Origin: Phallusia mammillata
Lineage: Eukaryota > Chordata > Ascidiacea > Phlebobranchia > Ascidiidae
Direction: 5' to 3'
NCBI GenBank assembly: GCA_003260075.1
Contig: QLIY01000361.1
Location: 62,001 to 126,000 of the forward strand
Length of the DNA stretch: 64,000 bases
The notes beneath the pieces are model-generated. The model ran no database searches. It was not told the origin of the DNA and saw only the letters and a list, made by a program, of their open reading frames with translations. Each line of letters opens with the position of its first letter. Positions within the stretch are counted from its first letter, which is position 1. Positions 13,080 through 26,400 of this stretch are shown here, in pieces. Position numbers and translations under genes: made by a program.

Positions 13080-16000
13080 ATGGGTGATACGTTTGATGAA
13101 TCAGGAATCTTCAGTGAGAGCCTTTCCATATGGAAAGGACTGAAGCAAAATAAAGGTATGTGTACCTTGTATACAAGCCTGTTGCGCTACAAGCATAAGC
13201 CATTACCGTAGGTAAAGGTAGGTTACTGACAGCTAAGTTTCGTTAAGTTTTTTTGATAAATTGTGTCTTTTTACGTATATTGTCAACCAGTTTATGAATA
13301 CCAAACACTGAAATTCTGAATGAGAACCAAAAAAGGATTGATTCAATGGGTTGTGTTTGATTATAAATTTACCTTTGGGTATTTTGTTTTGGCACTTAAT
13401 AGATGGTTCCTTGTCATATGAAGATGGTGACTTTGACCCTATACCATTGGGGGGGGGGCACAGCAGCATCTATTGGTGAAGGGGAAATTGTGCAGGACAT
13501 TTTGGACAGGTGCAATAATTTATTTGACTAATTCTTATGTGTGATCACTATTTACAACCATTAACTTACTCTTAGCAACATCTATTTGCACATGAACACT
13601 AGTAGTAATCTTGTGATTTTGAACATATTTGTTTTTTGGCAGTAAAAGCATCAGGGTGAATACAACTAACCGTGGTGGGTGGTCAGCTTTAATGTATGCA
13701 GCTTACATGGGACATGACTGCACAGTGCAGTGTCTACTTGAATGCGGGGCAGATCCCAACCAAAGAAGTCCACAGGGATATTCATCACTTATTCTGTCTT
13801 CAATGTGTGGCAATGACAATATTATGCACCATTTACTACAGGTTAGTGCATTAGGTGACTGGAGTAAAATGCACAAAAGTAAAATTGGCAAATACTGGTA
13901 CTTCCATATAAACCAACATTTTGCAAATGTGAGGCAAGAAAATATACATACTAAATGCTAAAGGTATTTCAGGGGGGGGGGCAAGATGTACAAGAGCATT
14001 ATCCAAATTACAAAATGTACAAAAGTAAAATTGGCAAATACTGGTACTTCCATACAAACCAACATTTTACAAATGTGAGGCAAGAAAATATACATACTAA
14101 ATGCTAAAGGTATTTCACTCTGGTATACTATATTGCACGAGGCTGCCATTTACATAATAGTTAAGTGGCCATCATGGGCGTCCGCAGGAAAAAATACAGG
14201 GGAGGGCAAACTATCGTCGGGGGGGGGGTGAGGCTGCCATTTACATAATAGTTAAGTTGCCATGTCTATACTAATTAGTACCTCATCAAGTACTTATGCT
14301 CAATATGATATTCTTGTAGAGACAAGTAAATTTGGAAGCAACAGACAAGCGTGGTTGGAGTGCTTTGTTCCATGCTGTCAGTGCTGGCCATCAAAGGACA
14401 ACAGAACTGCTGATAAAATGGGGAGCCAACTGTGAAATGGTGTATGTAACTGAAACAGTGCAGGTGTAGAGAAAAACATAATAATTACAAAATCTTTTTT
14501 AGTGAACCATCTCAAGGCTTAACACCATTAATGGAGGCAGCAGCATCTGGACATGAATTAATAGTAACACTTCTGTTGGAAAAGGTAAAATCTCTCCTGG
14601 TTTTGTCTTATGATCTGTAGGTACACATGACACTCAGTTACGTTTTATCCCTATTTAAATTGTTGTTAAAAAGTTTCTTGCAGTTTCGTTTAAATGCTCA
14701 TTGGGCTACGTAAGCATGTGGTTTTGATTAACAGCAATCCAAATGGTCCTACTGCTTAAAGCAATGGCTTCAAACTTGAAACTTCTTAATCTATTGTAAC
14801 GACAGTTGAATGCAATTTTTAACCATATATTTAAAGGGAGTGGATATATCCAAGGTGGACTTTAATGGTGACAATGCTCGATCCTTAGCAAAGGTATATG
14901 GCCACATTAACATTGTTCGAGCTATTGAACAATACAAGCCAAAAAGAAGGCAAAGTGGAACCAAAAAAGGTGTGTGTGTTTGTTTGTGTAATGAAGTAAT
15001 ATTGCAAGCATGTTTAAATCTGAGCTAAAAATGACTTGTGTTGTGGATTTAAATAACAAAGTTCAGTTTCTATTTAACATAATATTGGATGTTTGTGCTT
15101 GGTAGGCCTACATTGTTTTTATTGCCTCTTGGAGGCCTTGTGTAGAGGCATGTATAAAAAAATGTATGTGCCAAATTTTACAGCACTATCACTTTTATGT
15201 ATAACCAATGTACTCTATTGTAAATTTTATTGTGCTCAGGCTATCCACAAAACAACTCTGACCAAAAGCCTGGCGGCAACCCTTGTGGGAGATCAGGACC
15301 TAGCATTCATGATGGTCCCATGGCCTTCGCCCAAATGACTGGGTTGGACCCCAGTGGCAAACCCCAACCCCACACAGCTGTGCCTTTTTTCATGCAAGAC
15401 AACCCGTTTCCCGCTGAGACGCCAAAGCCTGTGAAATGGGAAGGGCCCAAAGTAAGTAGTGGAATGTTCCTTTGATAAATATTTAGCCTGAACCTGTACA
15501 TTCAGATTTTTATTTCCCACCACAGAATCTTGAGATATAAATGTTGGTTTAATGTATTTAACAGTGTTTGTATTGTGACATAAAGGTTGGGTTTGAAGCT
15601 ATTATTTATTTTCACCAAAATGACACAAAAAATTCTGGAGCAATTTGTTTATGAGTAATATACTTTTTGCAGAAATTCCGTTGTCTTTTTATTGTTTGTT
15701 TGACAAATCAATTACCCCACTTACTGTTTTAAGGACCTGGAATCATTATTAAAGGAAATTGGCTGCAGCAAGCATTACGTTAAGTTTAAAGACCAGGATA
15801 TCGACCTTCATGTGTTTCTAACATTGTCAGAAGCAGATTTAAAAGAAATTGGTGTTGAGTAAGTCAAATAATGTAGAATCCAATTTGTACAGATAGAAGT
15901 GTTAAAGTATTTTTAAAGTTGATAAGTCTTTACCGATCTACGGGTTTGTTAATATAACCCAGTATAAGTTTTACATATGATCTACACATTCTAACCTACT

Positions 16001-18874
16001 AAATGCAAACATTTTATGCCCACCCTAGTCATTCAATGGTTGACTATGGTAGATTCCTTTTAAGGATTCAGGTCAAATGGTGTAGAATCTAATTTGTGCA
16101 AGTAGTAGTGTTTTTTAAGTTGGTCAAGTCTTTACCAAAACCAGGTCTAAATTTTACATATGATCCAAGTCTACACATTCTAACCTACTAAAAACAATCA
16201 TTTTATGACCACCCTAGTCATTAAATGGTTGACTGCCAGCATATAGTTGATTCCAGGGTTCAAATACCACCTCAGACTAGATTTTGCCACTTTATACCTC
16301 ACCAGCTCACCACACAAAATATTTGGGACTTGATTTGGTATTTTGCCTCTTACTGTCCTTGCATACTGCGATCTAAATATATGTGTGACATTATTATTAA
16401 GCTGCATGAAATGAACTGTTCAAGGCTGATCCCAGTAAAGATTGTATTTGAACATGTAATCTATATCTCTAAAACAATTTGCTGTTTACATCTTACCAGC
16501 TTATTTGGACCCCGTCGAAAGATGGTGTCAGCCATTTCAAGACTTTCCAGTGAGATTCAAGCAAGCATATCAGATGCTGCAGAAAACATCTACGCTGACA
16601 CTTTGAATGCCAAGATGCAGTCTCTAATTGCTGATCTTAATAAAGTAAGATAACAATATGATGACAACATGATCATTGATTACTTTTCATTTATGGCAAC
16701 ATGGCAATAAAAGTAGATGTTTTTGTATTTATTCTTTCGGGCAGTGGTTCGCAACCTTATTGTGTCCTTTTATATATCCATAAGGGTGAGGACCCTTACA
16801 ATCTCTTGTTATAAACTTGGCAATTTCTTTTTGGGGTCAAATGTGTCCCATGAATAAAGTATTGTGTAGTCTAATTGTTTATTGTATTTGGCCCATCCAA
16901 AATTAAGGTTGCACAACCCTGACTTAAGGCATTGTTAAGAATAAATCAATATACATTTGCTGTCTTGCACATAATACTGTCAAAAGTTAACGAGGTCAGA
17001 CTGCTGCATACTTTGGAGTGCTTTGTTACAAGAAACTCAAGACGAATAAACTTATGGTATGTCGTCAAAAAGGACAAATGTTGTTGTTACACCAGGTTAA
17101 AGAAGAAAAAGAGGACTTGTGGGGGGGGGGTGAGGACCCTTACAATCTCTTGTTATAAATTGGCAATTTCTTTTTGGGGTCAAATGTGTCCCATGAATAA
17201 AGTATTGTGTAGTCTAATTGTTTATTGTATTTGGCCCATCCAAAATTAAGGTTGCACAACCCTGAGGGGGGGGGGCTTAACGAGGTCAGACTGCTGCATA
17301 CTTTGGAGTGCTTTGTTACCAGAAAATCAAGACAAATAAACTTATGGTATGCAGTCAAAAATGACAAATGTTGTTGTTACACCAGGTTAAAGAAGAAAAA
17401 GAGGACTTGTCTGCCCAAGTAGCCAATGAACGTGAACTAAGACAGGTGGCTGAGAGTTGTTTAATGGAGTATAAGGAGACTTGGTCAAATCTTAGAAGGT
17501 GGACAGAAAAGTGTACATCCTCACAAACACAACTACTGGAAACTGTAGAACAGTTAAAGTAGGTTTATATGTTCTAATGTTAGACTTAAAAGTTAAGTTC
17601 GGTGAAAATTGCAAATGTCCAATTGAGGTTTGCTAATACCTTTGATGTGTTTGTTATCCAATTGGGATTGAGTTACTTTAAGTGGATTTTCAAAACCAAA
17701 CTACCTCTTATGCTAAACTTTGTAAGACAGTTTTACTTAACATATTTTTGTTTAGTAGAAGATGAAAGTTGTGTAAAAAGATGTAACGACACTTTTGAAA
17801 AAATTGGCACAGTAAATCGATATTATTTTGTGTGCAGACTACATGCTCTAAGCTTACATCCAGAACACAATCCAAATACTAACAGGGGAGGTGCAAATAA
17901 TCAACGAAGGGTAAGTATCTTATTTCATGCAAGAAAATTCATGTCTTAAAATCATGTGGTATAAATTTGCCTTGTTTGTAGAAGCATGACAGTCTGATTA
18001 AACAAGTTCAAGAATTAGCTACAGTTTCACACCATACCAAGTAAGTAAACTGTTAAACATGTATTGCTAGTCAAGTAAATTTCTAACAACTAGTGGTGTA
18101 CTGATCTGCCTGTATATTGTTAGCTGCACCCAAAGGTTGTAATGGTTGATGTAAACAGATTTGCACATTGTTTATGCAAGCACACTCATTTATGACAAAA
18201 TATACTTCATATTGTTTAGGCTACACAAAGACTGAAATATTTTGATGACATCCAAGATGTTATTTTGTAGAGACCTCAATAGTCAAATAAAGGTGTTTAA
18301 ACTTGTTGGTTGTAAAATTCTAGCTCACAAAAAAGTTGAATTGCCGAAATTTTTTGAATAGACTGGTTTCATGAATAGAACAGATTTAGCTATGGTTTTG
18401 ACCAACTGAAAGTTGGGTGTTTTAACTTTGAGTCAAACCTTTTTACCACTTACCACATGCGGGTAATGAAGCTTGCAAATGTTCAGATATGTTAAAGATA
18501 CTTATTTCACAACTTTATTTTGCACCTTTTTTCTTATGTATTATTAGGTAGACTAGTTAAGGCTGTTAATGCAAGAACTCTTGCTTTTGCTCAGCTTAAC
18601 ACTTTGATGAGTTAGCTAAATTATGATTAGAAATAGCCGTTGACATTACCAAAGTTTGTTGCAAAAGCCTGAATTGATCCAGTACTAGAAATCATTAACT
18701 TCTATGGAGTTGGTTACAAAAGAAACATAGCTAGTTGCTTAAAGACTGGTGTTTATAACTGTATGTTTTGTCTGTAGTGATTTAGTGCAGAAAATGCAGA
18801 ATACTCTTCAACGGTCAAGCTGGAAAAATGTTGCACCCTCTACAACTAAAAGCAATGCAACATCACCTGGGTGA
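13080..18874 (+). CDS. ANKS3: ANKS3, ankyrin repeat and SAM domain protein (frame broken by a 10-G spacer in exon 2)
   Basis: Thirteen exons: 13080-13155, 13403-13509, 13643-13841, 14320-14441, 14503-14584, 14837-14969, 15240-15451, 15734-15858, 16500-16644, 17386-17558, 17838-17910, 17982-18040, 18778-18874. The order matches vertebrate ANKS3: N-terminal SLSIWKGL, about five ankyrin repeats (GGWSALMYAAYMGHD, RGWSALFHAVSAGHQ, LTPLMEAAASGHE), the conserved SIHDGPMAFAQMTG stretch, a SAM domain (LLKEIGC...LKEIGV), LFGPRRKMVSAISR and a C-terminal coiled coil. ANKS3 is a scaffold that binds ANKS6 and BICC1 and is linked to ciliary and renal function. Exon 2 contains 10 G at 13449-13458 between IPL and TAASIGEGE, where the family has a short PLDLHTAAS link. 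The run shifts the frame (exon total is 3n+1), so I treat it as an assembly spacer and not a mutation. Introns carry four more such joins and a hAT-like repeat. Confidence 0.95.
13868..14118 (+). repeat. Local duplication around a 10-G spacer (13972-13981), ANKS3 intron 3
   Basis: About 104 bases starting ATGCACAAAAGTAAAATTGG are repeated at 14012-14118; 30 bases directly after the spacer are unique. Confidence 0.85.
14140..14262 (+). repeat. Short duplication around a 10-G spacer (14219-14228)
   Basis: The segment GAGGCTGCCATTTACATAAT and the following bases occur on both sides of the spacer. The left copy is followed by about 45 bases of unique G-rich sequence. Confidence 0.75.
15873..16265 (+). 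repeat. Diverged tandem duplication without a spacer, ANKS3 intron 8
   Basis: Two units of about 190 bases (roughly 15873-16070 and 16080-16265) share GTAGAATC(C/T)AATTTGT, TTTTACATATGAT, CACATTCTAACCTACTAAA and CACCCTAGTCATT in order, with substitutions and small indels. There is no 10-G run between them, so this looks like an older genuine duplication. The second unit is followed by GGGTTCAAATACC, similar to a tRNA B box, so a SINE origin is possible but unproven. Confidence 0.6.
16742..16921 (+). mobile_element. hAT-like MITE in ANKS3 intron 9
   Basis: Starts CAGTGGTTCGCAACC and ends GGTTGCACAACCCTG, imperfect terminal inverted repeats of hAT type, length about 180. I could not find a clean 8-bp target duplication. 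Its right part is repeated between two 10-G spacers at 17131-17265. Confidence 0.65.
16788..17410 (+). repeat. Two-step spacer duplication (17121-17130 and 17266-17275)
   Basis: The block 17131-17265, flanked on both sides by 10 G, repeats 16788-16923. The block from 17277 repeats 16988-17120, including the splice acceptor and first codons of ANKS3 exon 10 (GTTAAAGAAGAAAAAGAGGA). Only the right copy continues into the full exon. Confidence 0.85.
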
Positions 18875-20409
18875 ATGACCAAGCATGTGCCAGTGCCAAA
18901 TCTAAGTGAACTTTTTTAAAGTGGTGTCCATAGCAAATGACGAAACCACTTGACCTCATGCTCCTTGCCAAATGTCCTAATCTGTTTTTCCTTTACATTC
19001 TTTTCACCCTTTAATGCTGCAGTCACGGCTTTCTGTGGGTCTACTGTGAACTGCTGCATCTTTAAAATTCTATTGCAGCCATACTGACATCCAGTATCTG
19101 ACCAAAAAATACACTTCAACTCAATGTTGCACAAAACATGTTTTTGTTGCACTTATGTGTCAAATTCTCAAGAGCTTTGCATGGCAAGTTTAAAGTTATC
19201 TTTTTAAGTCTATTGAGTGCTTGTTGCATAGCAAAGTTCTTTTCTGTTTACTTAAAATATACTTAATAAGATTCCACTGTCATTCTTGCTTTTTTGCAGT
19301 TTTACCTATTGATAGTGTAATATGTTTGGTGCCTATTTGTCTATTGCTTTTATATTTTACAATTGTGCTCCATTTTAATTGTGATCTGGATACATAATGT
19401 TCACAAGGTATATGCTGAACCTCGTACGCTTTTCAATTTCATATGATGTGTTTGTTAAACAAGGAATAGTTATATTGCGTTAATACACTGATTCACAATC
19501 TTTCGTTTTAGTAGGCCTAAAAATAATCTGTAAATTTCACATCAGGTGAAACACAAACAGTTTTACAATTTGAACTAGTATGAATGTAACGATGACCCCC
19601 TGTATTTGGGTAGAGCTACTAACACTGAGCTTGGGCTGGCCCCCGGCCTAAGAACTTATTGTAGGTGGCGCAAAAGAGCATAGGCGTTTATGGTGCTGTT
19701 ACAGTAATTTGGGTTTATGGTAAGAATAATTGCTAAGTCAGCACCATAACCGCCTATGCTCTTTTGCGCCACCTACCAGAAGTTCTTGGGCATGGGGCCA
19801 GCCCAAGCTCAGTGTTAGTAGCTCTACCCTGTATTTGGAGGTAAAGGGATTAGTCACATGACCTATGTCGGCTACCAACGCATTCCATTTACAACTTAGA
19901 ATCAATGGCCAAAAACCATGGGATAAGCAGTTTTCGCAAAGTTGAATTTATGACGTAATTTTTGTCACAAACTGCGATATCTAAATTAACCTTGGCCAGT
20001 CAACTGTTGAGCGAAAAAAATCGGAATATTTCTGGGGATTTCCCAAATGTCTGACGTCACGTATTGAAGCAAAAATGTTTAATGTTGAGTTGAGTTTATT
20101 GATTTGTAAAACTGAGATGTAAGAAATACTGTTGTTAGAGTAGAGATTACCTGAGATTTTTGTGTGGTTATCTGTTTATGGAAAAACATAGTAAAAATTG
20201 TTTCCGTTAAATTACTACAGTAAAGGATTGTCGCATTTAGAAGTAGGTAAATAATCTCTATTTTGAAATGTGCTATGAGAATTTTTTTACTTCCTATATT
20301 TTAAATGAAACACTTGTATTATAATTTTTGAGCACCAAATGTGTTGAAAATCTAGTTGGTAATAGTACCTTTGAACTACGTTGTGTTTGAAGGATTTTGG
20401 TTTTAAAAA
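18875..20409. other. Intergenic region ANKS3 / WASHC5
   Basis: Contains the ANKS3 3' UTR, the fold-back element at 19610-19827 and the WASHC5 promoter before 20410. No coding exon seen. A trace of the GAGCGAAATAAACTCAACT repeat family lies in reverse orientation at about 20080-20100. Confidence 0.6.
19610..19827. mobile_element. 218-bp fold-back (inverted-repeat) element with 11-bp target duplication
   Basis: The left arm begins GTAGAGCTACTAACACTGAG and the right arm is its reverse complement, ending CTCAGTGTTAGTAGCTCTAC. The arms pair over about 90 bases with a few mismatches around a loop of about 35. CCTGTATTTGG occurs at 19599-19609 and again at 19828-19838, an 11-bp direct repeat flanking the element. 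Non-autonomous MITE or snap-back element; superfamily not assigned. Confidence 0.85.
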
Positions 20410-23400
20410 ATGGCTCAAGATTTTTTAGCCGAAAATAACATTTGTGGTCAAAGTTTGTTACGGCTTGTCAGTCGGGGAAATGCTGTCATTGCTGAGATTT
20501 TGAGATTGTCGGATTTTATTCCCCCAGTGTTCAAGCTAGACGGCAAAACCGGAAATACAAAATACGGTAAACACATACTAAAAAAACAATTAACAAAATT
20601 AACAAAAAAACTTCAATAAAACTGTGATGTGTTTGGAATTTCAGGCAGCATTATTAATGATTTTGGATACTTCAAGACTGCCGAGTACTTCGAAAACAGG
20701 ATTGAACAAAGTGAACAACTACAAGATATTGATGATGAGTTTCGTGAAAACCATTTGCAGATGTTGACAAGATTCTATCTTGCATTTGAAAGTATCCACA
20801 AATATGTAACTGATTTAAACAGGTTTGTATTTTTTAGACAATTGTTTTCTTTTTTGTGAAGTGGAACAAAAAGTGGTATCAAATACTTTTTTGTAAGAAG
20901 TGATAGCTTAAAAGTTTTTATACAGCAAAAAAGTGCTTGCACTGGCACTGGACGAAAAATCTGTGTAGATAAATTTTGTATTGTTAAATCCTTGGGGGTC
21001 TTACTTACACTTTTCAGATTTTTGGATGAATTGAGTGAGGGTGTGTACATTCAACAAACACTAGAATCTGTACTGGTTAACACTGAAGGAAAACAACTAA
21101 TGGTTCGAGCTTACTTTTTTACTTCCATAATTTTTGTATTAAAAGGTATCAAGTAAAAGTTCAACTTGTCATAAATCGTAAATATTTTCATAGGTTTAAC
21201 CCACAGCCTAAAAATGTGTCTTTTCGATAAGTATATGTATTACAATGTTTTGTGTATATTTTGCAGTGTGAAGCACTGTTTCTTTATGGTGTGATGCTGT
21301 TGCTTGTTGACATGAAAATCGATGGATTAGTGAGGGAGAGAATGCTTGTGTCATACTACAGATACAGGTAAACACACCTCTCACTAATACTATTTTTGAA
21401 ATATTACAGTTTAGGTGAGTTTAAGAAATATCATGTTCGATTGTACAGTGGTGCAGCAAAAGGTGCTGGTTCAGACAGCAATATCGATGATGTCTGCAAG
21501 TTGCTGAGGAGCACAGGATTTTCATCACAACCTGGAGCAAAGCGACCTCAAAATTACCCAGAAGCTTATTTTGCAAGGGTTACAGTGAATGAAATCTATG
21601 TGAAGATGATAGTTGGACGACTTCGATCAGATGATGTGTATGGCCAGGTATAATCAGTTTTTGGTCCACAATCAAGTGTTGAATATATGTTTTGCATTTA
21701 CTTCTTAAGCAAAGTTGGCCATAAAATTGTAAAAGGCGTCTTTGATGAATTTGTAGATTTAAGTTTCTTGGTTGTCCTGTGATTTGTCACAAACTTGAAT
21801 TTGAACTATGAGATGTTATGTATTGTTTGCAAATTTTCTATGTTTTGTAATCAGTCTGCTCTTGTCTATTTTAGGTTGCCGCATATCCACTGCCAGAGCA
21901 CAGAAGTACAGCCTTGGCCAATCAAGCATCAATGCTTTATGTGATTCTGTATTTTGATGCCAAAATTCTGAACACAGAGCAAGCCAAAATGAGAGAGATT
22001 GTGGACAAGTACTTTCCAGACAATTGGGTATGTCTACATATTTTGCATGTATTTGTTCACAATTTTTTTTTCAACATACACTATTTGGCAGTGACTTGGT
22101 ACCATTACAATATTGTAACTTGAGTAAAGTAATTGTTATTTTTCTACAGGTAATAAGCATTTACATGGGTCATATTGTAAATCTTGGGGGGGGGGCGAGA
22201 GATTGTGGACAAGTACTTCCCAGACAATTGGGTATGTCTACATATTTTGCATTTATTTGTTCACAAAAAATTTTTTCAACATAACATTTACATTATTTGA
22301 CAGTGACTCTGTCCGTTTGGCAATCTAGGGCATGCTACAGTAAAATTGTTTACTACAAAACATTAAAGTGTAGGCAAAAATTTAAACCATATTGACAATG
22401 TCAACTATAGTTAGTTGGACAGCATTAGTAATGAATCACAAGATTGTAACTTGAGTAAAGTATATGTTAATTTTTCTACAGGTAATAAGCATTTACATGG
22501 GTCATATTGTAAATCTTGCTGAAGCCTGGGAGCCATACAAAGCTGCTAAAACTGCTCTTCAAAATACACTAGATTTGAACAACTGCAAATCACTGGTAAG
22601 ATGTTCACAGATTAAATGCTATTTATATCGAATGCTGAAAAATAGTTTTGTATGTATTCTGTACACTGTCTGAGACTTTGTTTTTATTTCTATGTTTTAG
22701 TTCTCATGTAAAAGTTGTTTTGCTGCATTTTCTAGCAAAATGGTCAATTTTTTGGCTTGTATTTGTGCATTGGGCAACAAAACACCGAACTGTTGCAAAA
22801 AATTACACAATATAACTCTTTGTTTCATCAACAAATAAAGTGCAAAACCACTCATAAATTTTCAAAAAGTATGTACAAGTGTGTCAGATACAGGACAAAA
22901 CTTTTTGGCATAAAGACTTGAAGGGGGGGGGGCTGTCTGAATTTGTTTTATTTTCTATGTTTAGTTTAATGTAAAAGTTGTTTTGCTGCATTTTCTAGCA
23001 AAAGGGTTAATTTTTTTGCTTGTATTTGTGCATTGGGGAACAAGACACCAAACTGTTGCAAAAATTTACACAATATTACTCTTTGTTTCATCAACAAGTA
23101 AAGCGCAAAACCACTCATAAATTTTTAGAAAGTATGAACAAGTGTGTCAGATACAGGACAAAACTTTTTGGCATAAAGACTTGAAGAATTAACGCCTTCT
23201 TGAAACAGCCTTGACCACTTTTGGCTTTTTGATTCTTAGCACTCTTTCATTTCCGTTTTCATCAATAATTACCCGTGTTCTGGGTGCACGTGGCTTGTTG
23301 AGTTTCTTCATCATATTCTTGTAAGAGTAAATGCTGCCAGTAAAAGTTGAAAAGTAGACCAATACCATAAGAACACTAAAGCACAAAAGTGCTGTAAACA

Positions 23401-26400
23401 TCCATGCAGGAGCTTCTTCACAAACATTTGCAGTGATTGAGTTAATAACTGTATTCTTATTCAGTTTTCCCAAGTGTGGCAGATTTTGTTTACATTTACC
23501 ACATGACAAAGAAAATGAGGGAACAAAGTCAGCTATGTCTAAAATGTTGGTTGTTGAACTGTTGGCAAGCACAACCTTTCCGCTGTAGGTTATTGCTTTC
23601 ATTGCTTTGCTGTATGTGTAGTTGAGTAAAACTTGTTTACATTCTGTGTCAAAGCTGTAGGTTGTGGGAAACTTGGAGCAGTTTAGTGTCTGTGTTGTTG
23701 TGCCTGCATCTGTAACAACTTTCACTGGAAGTAAGGCATCGCTTGCTGAGTTTCCGACAGTGATGGTTGGCAATGTTGAATTCTTAAAAACAAGAAAGTG
23801 ATTTGTCTGTTACATTTGCTTTTAGAATTGTAAAAAAATGTTTTTATCAGTAACATCTTCTTTCTAGAAATGAAACAAAGTGTTTTTGTCAGTTACATCT
23901 TCTTTTTAGAAATGTAAAAAAATGTTTGTAACTTGTTGTTGTTAAAGAAAGTCATGTGAAAAAATGGGTCTTAATTCATAGTCCTGATTATTACCTGAAG
24001 ACTATCTTGTCTTGGGCATGAAGAAGAAGGCATAGCGTTTATAGATATTGCAGTGTAGATATTGAATGTTGAGAACCATATTCCAAAAACTGTTGCTGCT
24101 ATTACCACAGGACTTAAGACAGAAATTAAGACCTTCACTAATAGTGGTCTTGTACGATTCAGTATGATCATTCGCAAGTCTTTCATAATAGTGCAGGACA
24201 CAAGAAATGGCAAAATACAACCTGAAGAATGCAATTGGAGTGTTGAAAAGACAAGTTGTTACATGATAAAGTATGATCAATTTTAAATTAAACTCACAAA
24301 AGTTTAAAAAAATTGCTTACCACCAATGATGTGTCTGACGATTAGAATTGTTTCATCCACTAACATGCATTCAACAATAAATAATTTGACCAAGTAAACA
24401 TAAAGAGGTGATATGACAACTGTGGAAATGACAATAAACAACAAAGAAAGCACCATCACTAGGGATCCTCTTGTTTTCTTTTTGATTGCTTTCTAAACAA
24501 AAAAGATTTTGTTTAAGTCACAGCATAAATTGTCCATCTTTTCAAGACAAAAACACTAGCAACTCAATATTGTATTGTATTGTATTAATTTTGAAACCGT
24601 GCATGAAAATGGTGGGGGGGGGGGTCAATATAATTTATCATTTTGTTTAAACAAATACAGAAACGAATTTTTCAACCTTTTTGTGTAAATATCTGAATTC
24701 AGCGAGGGCCAGACGATTTTCTTTACAAATGCCAGACGATTTTCTTTACAAAGGCACACAGTTGGAATTAACTATCCCTATGCAATTTATCTGATTATGC
24801 AATTAACCAGATTCATTGATGTTACAGTTATAGTCTTTTTCAACTACATAATTTATATTTTTCGATGCACATTTTCAAAGTACGCTTTCAAGTGATTTTT
24901 AAGACAACAAACATTTTCTATTGCTGGTGTTGCTCCAGAGCATTCCACCTAACTCCTCCACTAACACATGCTCAAATTCATACAAGTCAAAAAAGGGGGG
25001 GGGGCAGTCTTTTTCAACTACATAATTTATATTTTTCGTTGCACATTTTCAAAGAACGCTTTCAAGTGATTTTTAAGACAAACATTTTCTATTGCTGGTG
25101 TTGCTCCAGAGCATTCTACCTAACTCCTCCACTAACACATGCTCAAATTCATACAAGTCAAAAAACGAATACCTGTTTTTCAGCATCTTTTGAGTGGACT
25201 TTATTCTTTGCTGGAGGTGATGGGTTTTTCTCTATTATATCCAACAAACCTGCATGAAAAAGATGAGTGTAACTGGGTACAGCCAATAAATTATAATTTA
25301 GGTGCCAACTTACTGTTTCCAACACCCCAAATGCAGAACACTGTAGTCAGCAAACCAACAGCGGCAAACAAAATCCAGTAAATTTTCACTGTGTCATCTG
25401 GAAAAAACGATCGGAAATGATGTTTAGTGTACAGTGTGGATATATGCATTGCAATATTTCAAACTCAATCTTTTGTTTTGCTGTAACCGTCCTAGAGTGG
25501 TGGATTACTGCTCAAACCATAGTTATGTGATAAGTATTATGACACCATAATAAATCCTATTTTGCAACAAAGTAAAAGCATATGTAAACAGTTTGTTGCA
25601 TGCTTGGTAAATGTCTATGCCACAAAGACAACCAAATATCTGCGCTCAATAAACCCACCTGAATTTGATATCAAGAAAATTTCTTCAATGTAGTAGTAAT
25701 AAGCATGAAGAACGTCCAATGCATTGCTACCTATCAACAGCAGGAGTGAAAAGACTCGAATAAAGAAGTTGAAGTGTTTTAAAAGATGCTGCACAGTTCC
25801 ATAGATCACAGTCACATGAAAATACTTAATCCACCCCACAAAAGGCCTTGTCAATATTCCACACATTTTGCTTCCTGTAAGTAAAGCATCTGATCCCACT
25901 TGAGCCTCTTCTAAGCTTGGATATCCCACTTGCCCTTGTAAAAAAGTACATCTTCTTGTTTGCAGTATTTGATGTGTTTGTGTGTGGTTATTTGCAGGCC
26001 ATAAAACAGCATTATTTATTTACCTGGGAAAACAGCGTGGGAACTGGTGTGAAGAAACAATTTTCAGTTGTTTATTTATTCATGCAAATTACAGTGCAAA
26101 TTGCCCATGGGCTTTACTAAATGTTGACAATATGCATGCCAGCTTTTATTGGAGATATTGTGTAGAAAACAATGTAGTTTACATGTTAAAAATTTGATAA
26201 ACTGGGTTTATTAAACTGTGCTGTGACAATCCTTTTGGATGCTTTGGTACCTGATTAGCACTCTTAAAAATGTCGAGACAGTGTTTTAATGGGTTTAGTG
26301 TCTGAAAATGCACAGTTAAAATGCACAAAATAATTGAAAAACAACAATCCTATTTTGAAATTTTGTAATATATGTTTATGATAGCCTAATTGGGCCACTA

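Noticed and set aside
16250..16275. tRNA gene near GGGTTCAAATACC
   Set aside because: Only a B-box-like string is visible; no cloverleaf or A box at the right spacing.
24002..24280. Alternative minus frame with [20 protein letters not shown]
   Set aside because: It overlaps exon 5 of the nested gene, but the other frame preserves phase with both neighbouring exons.
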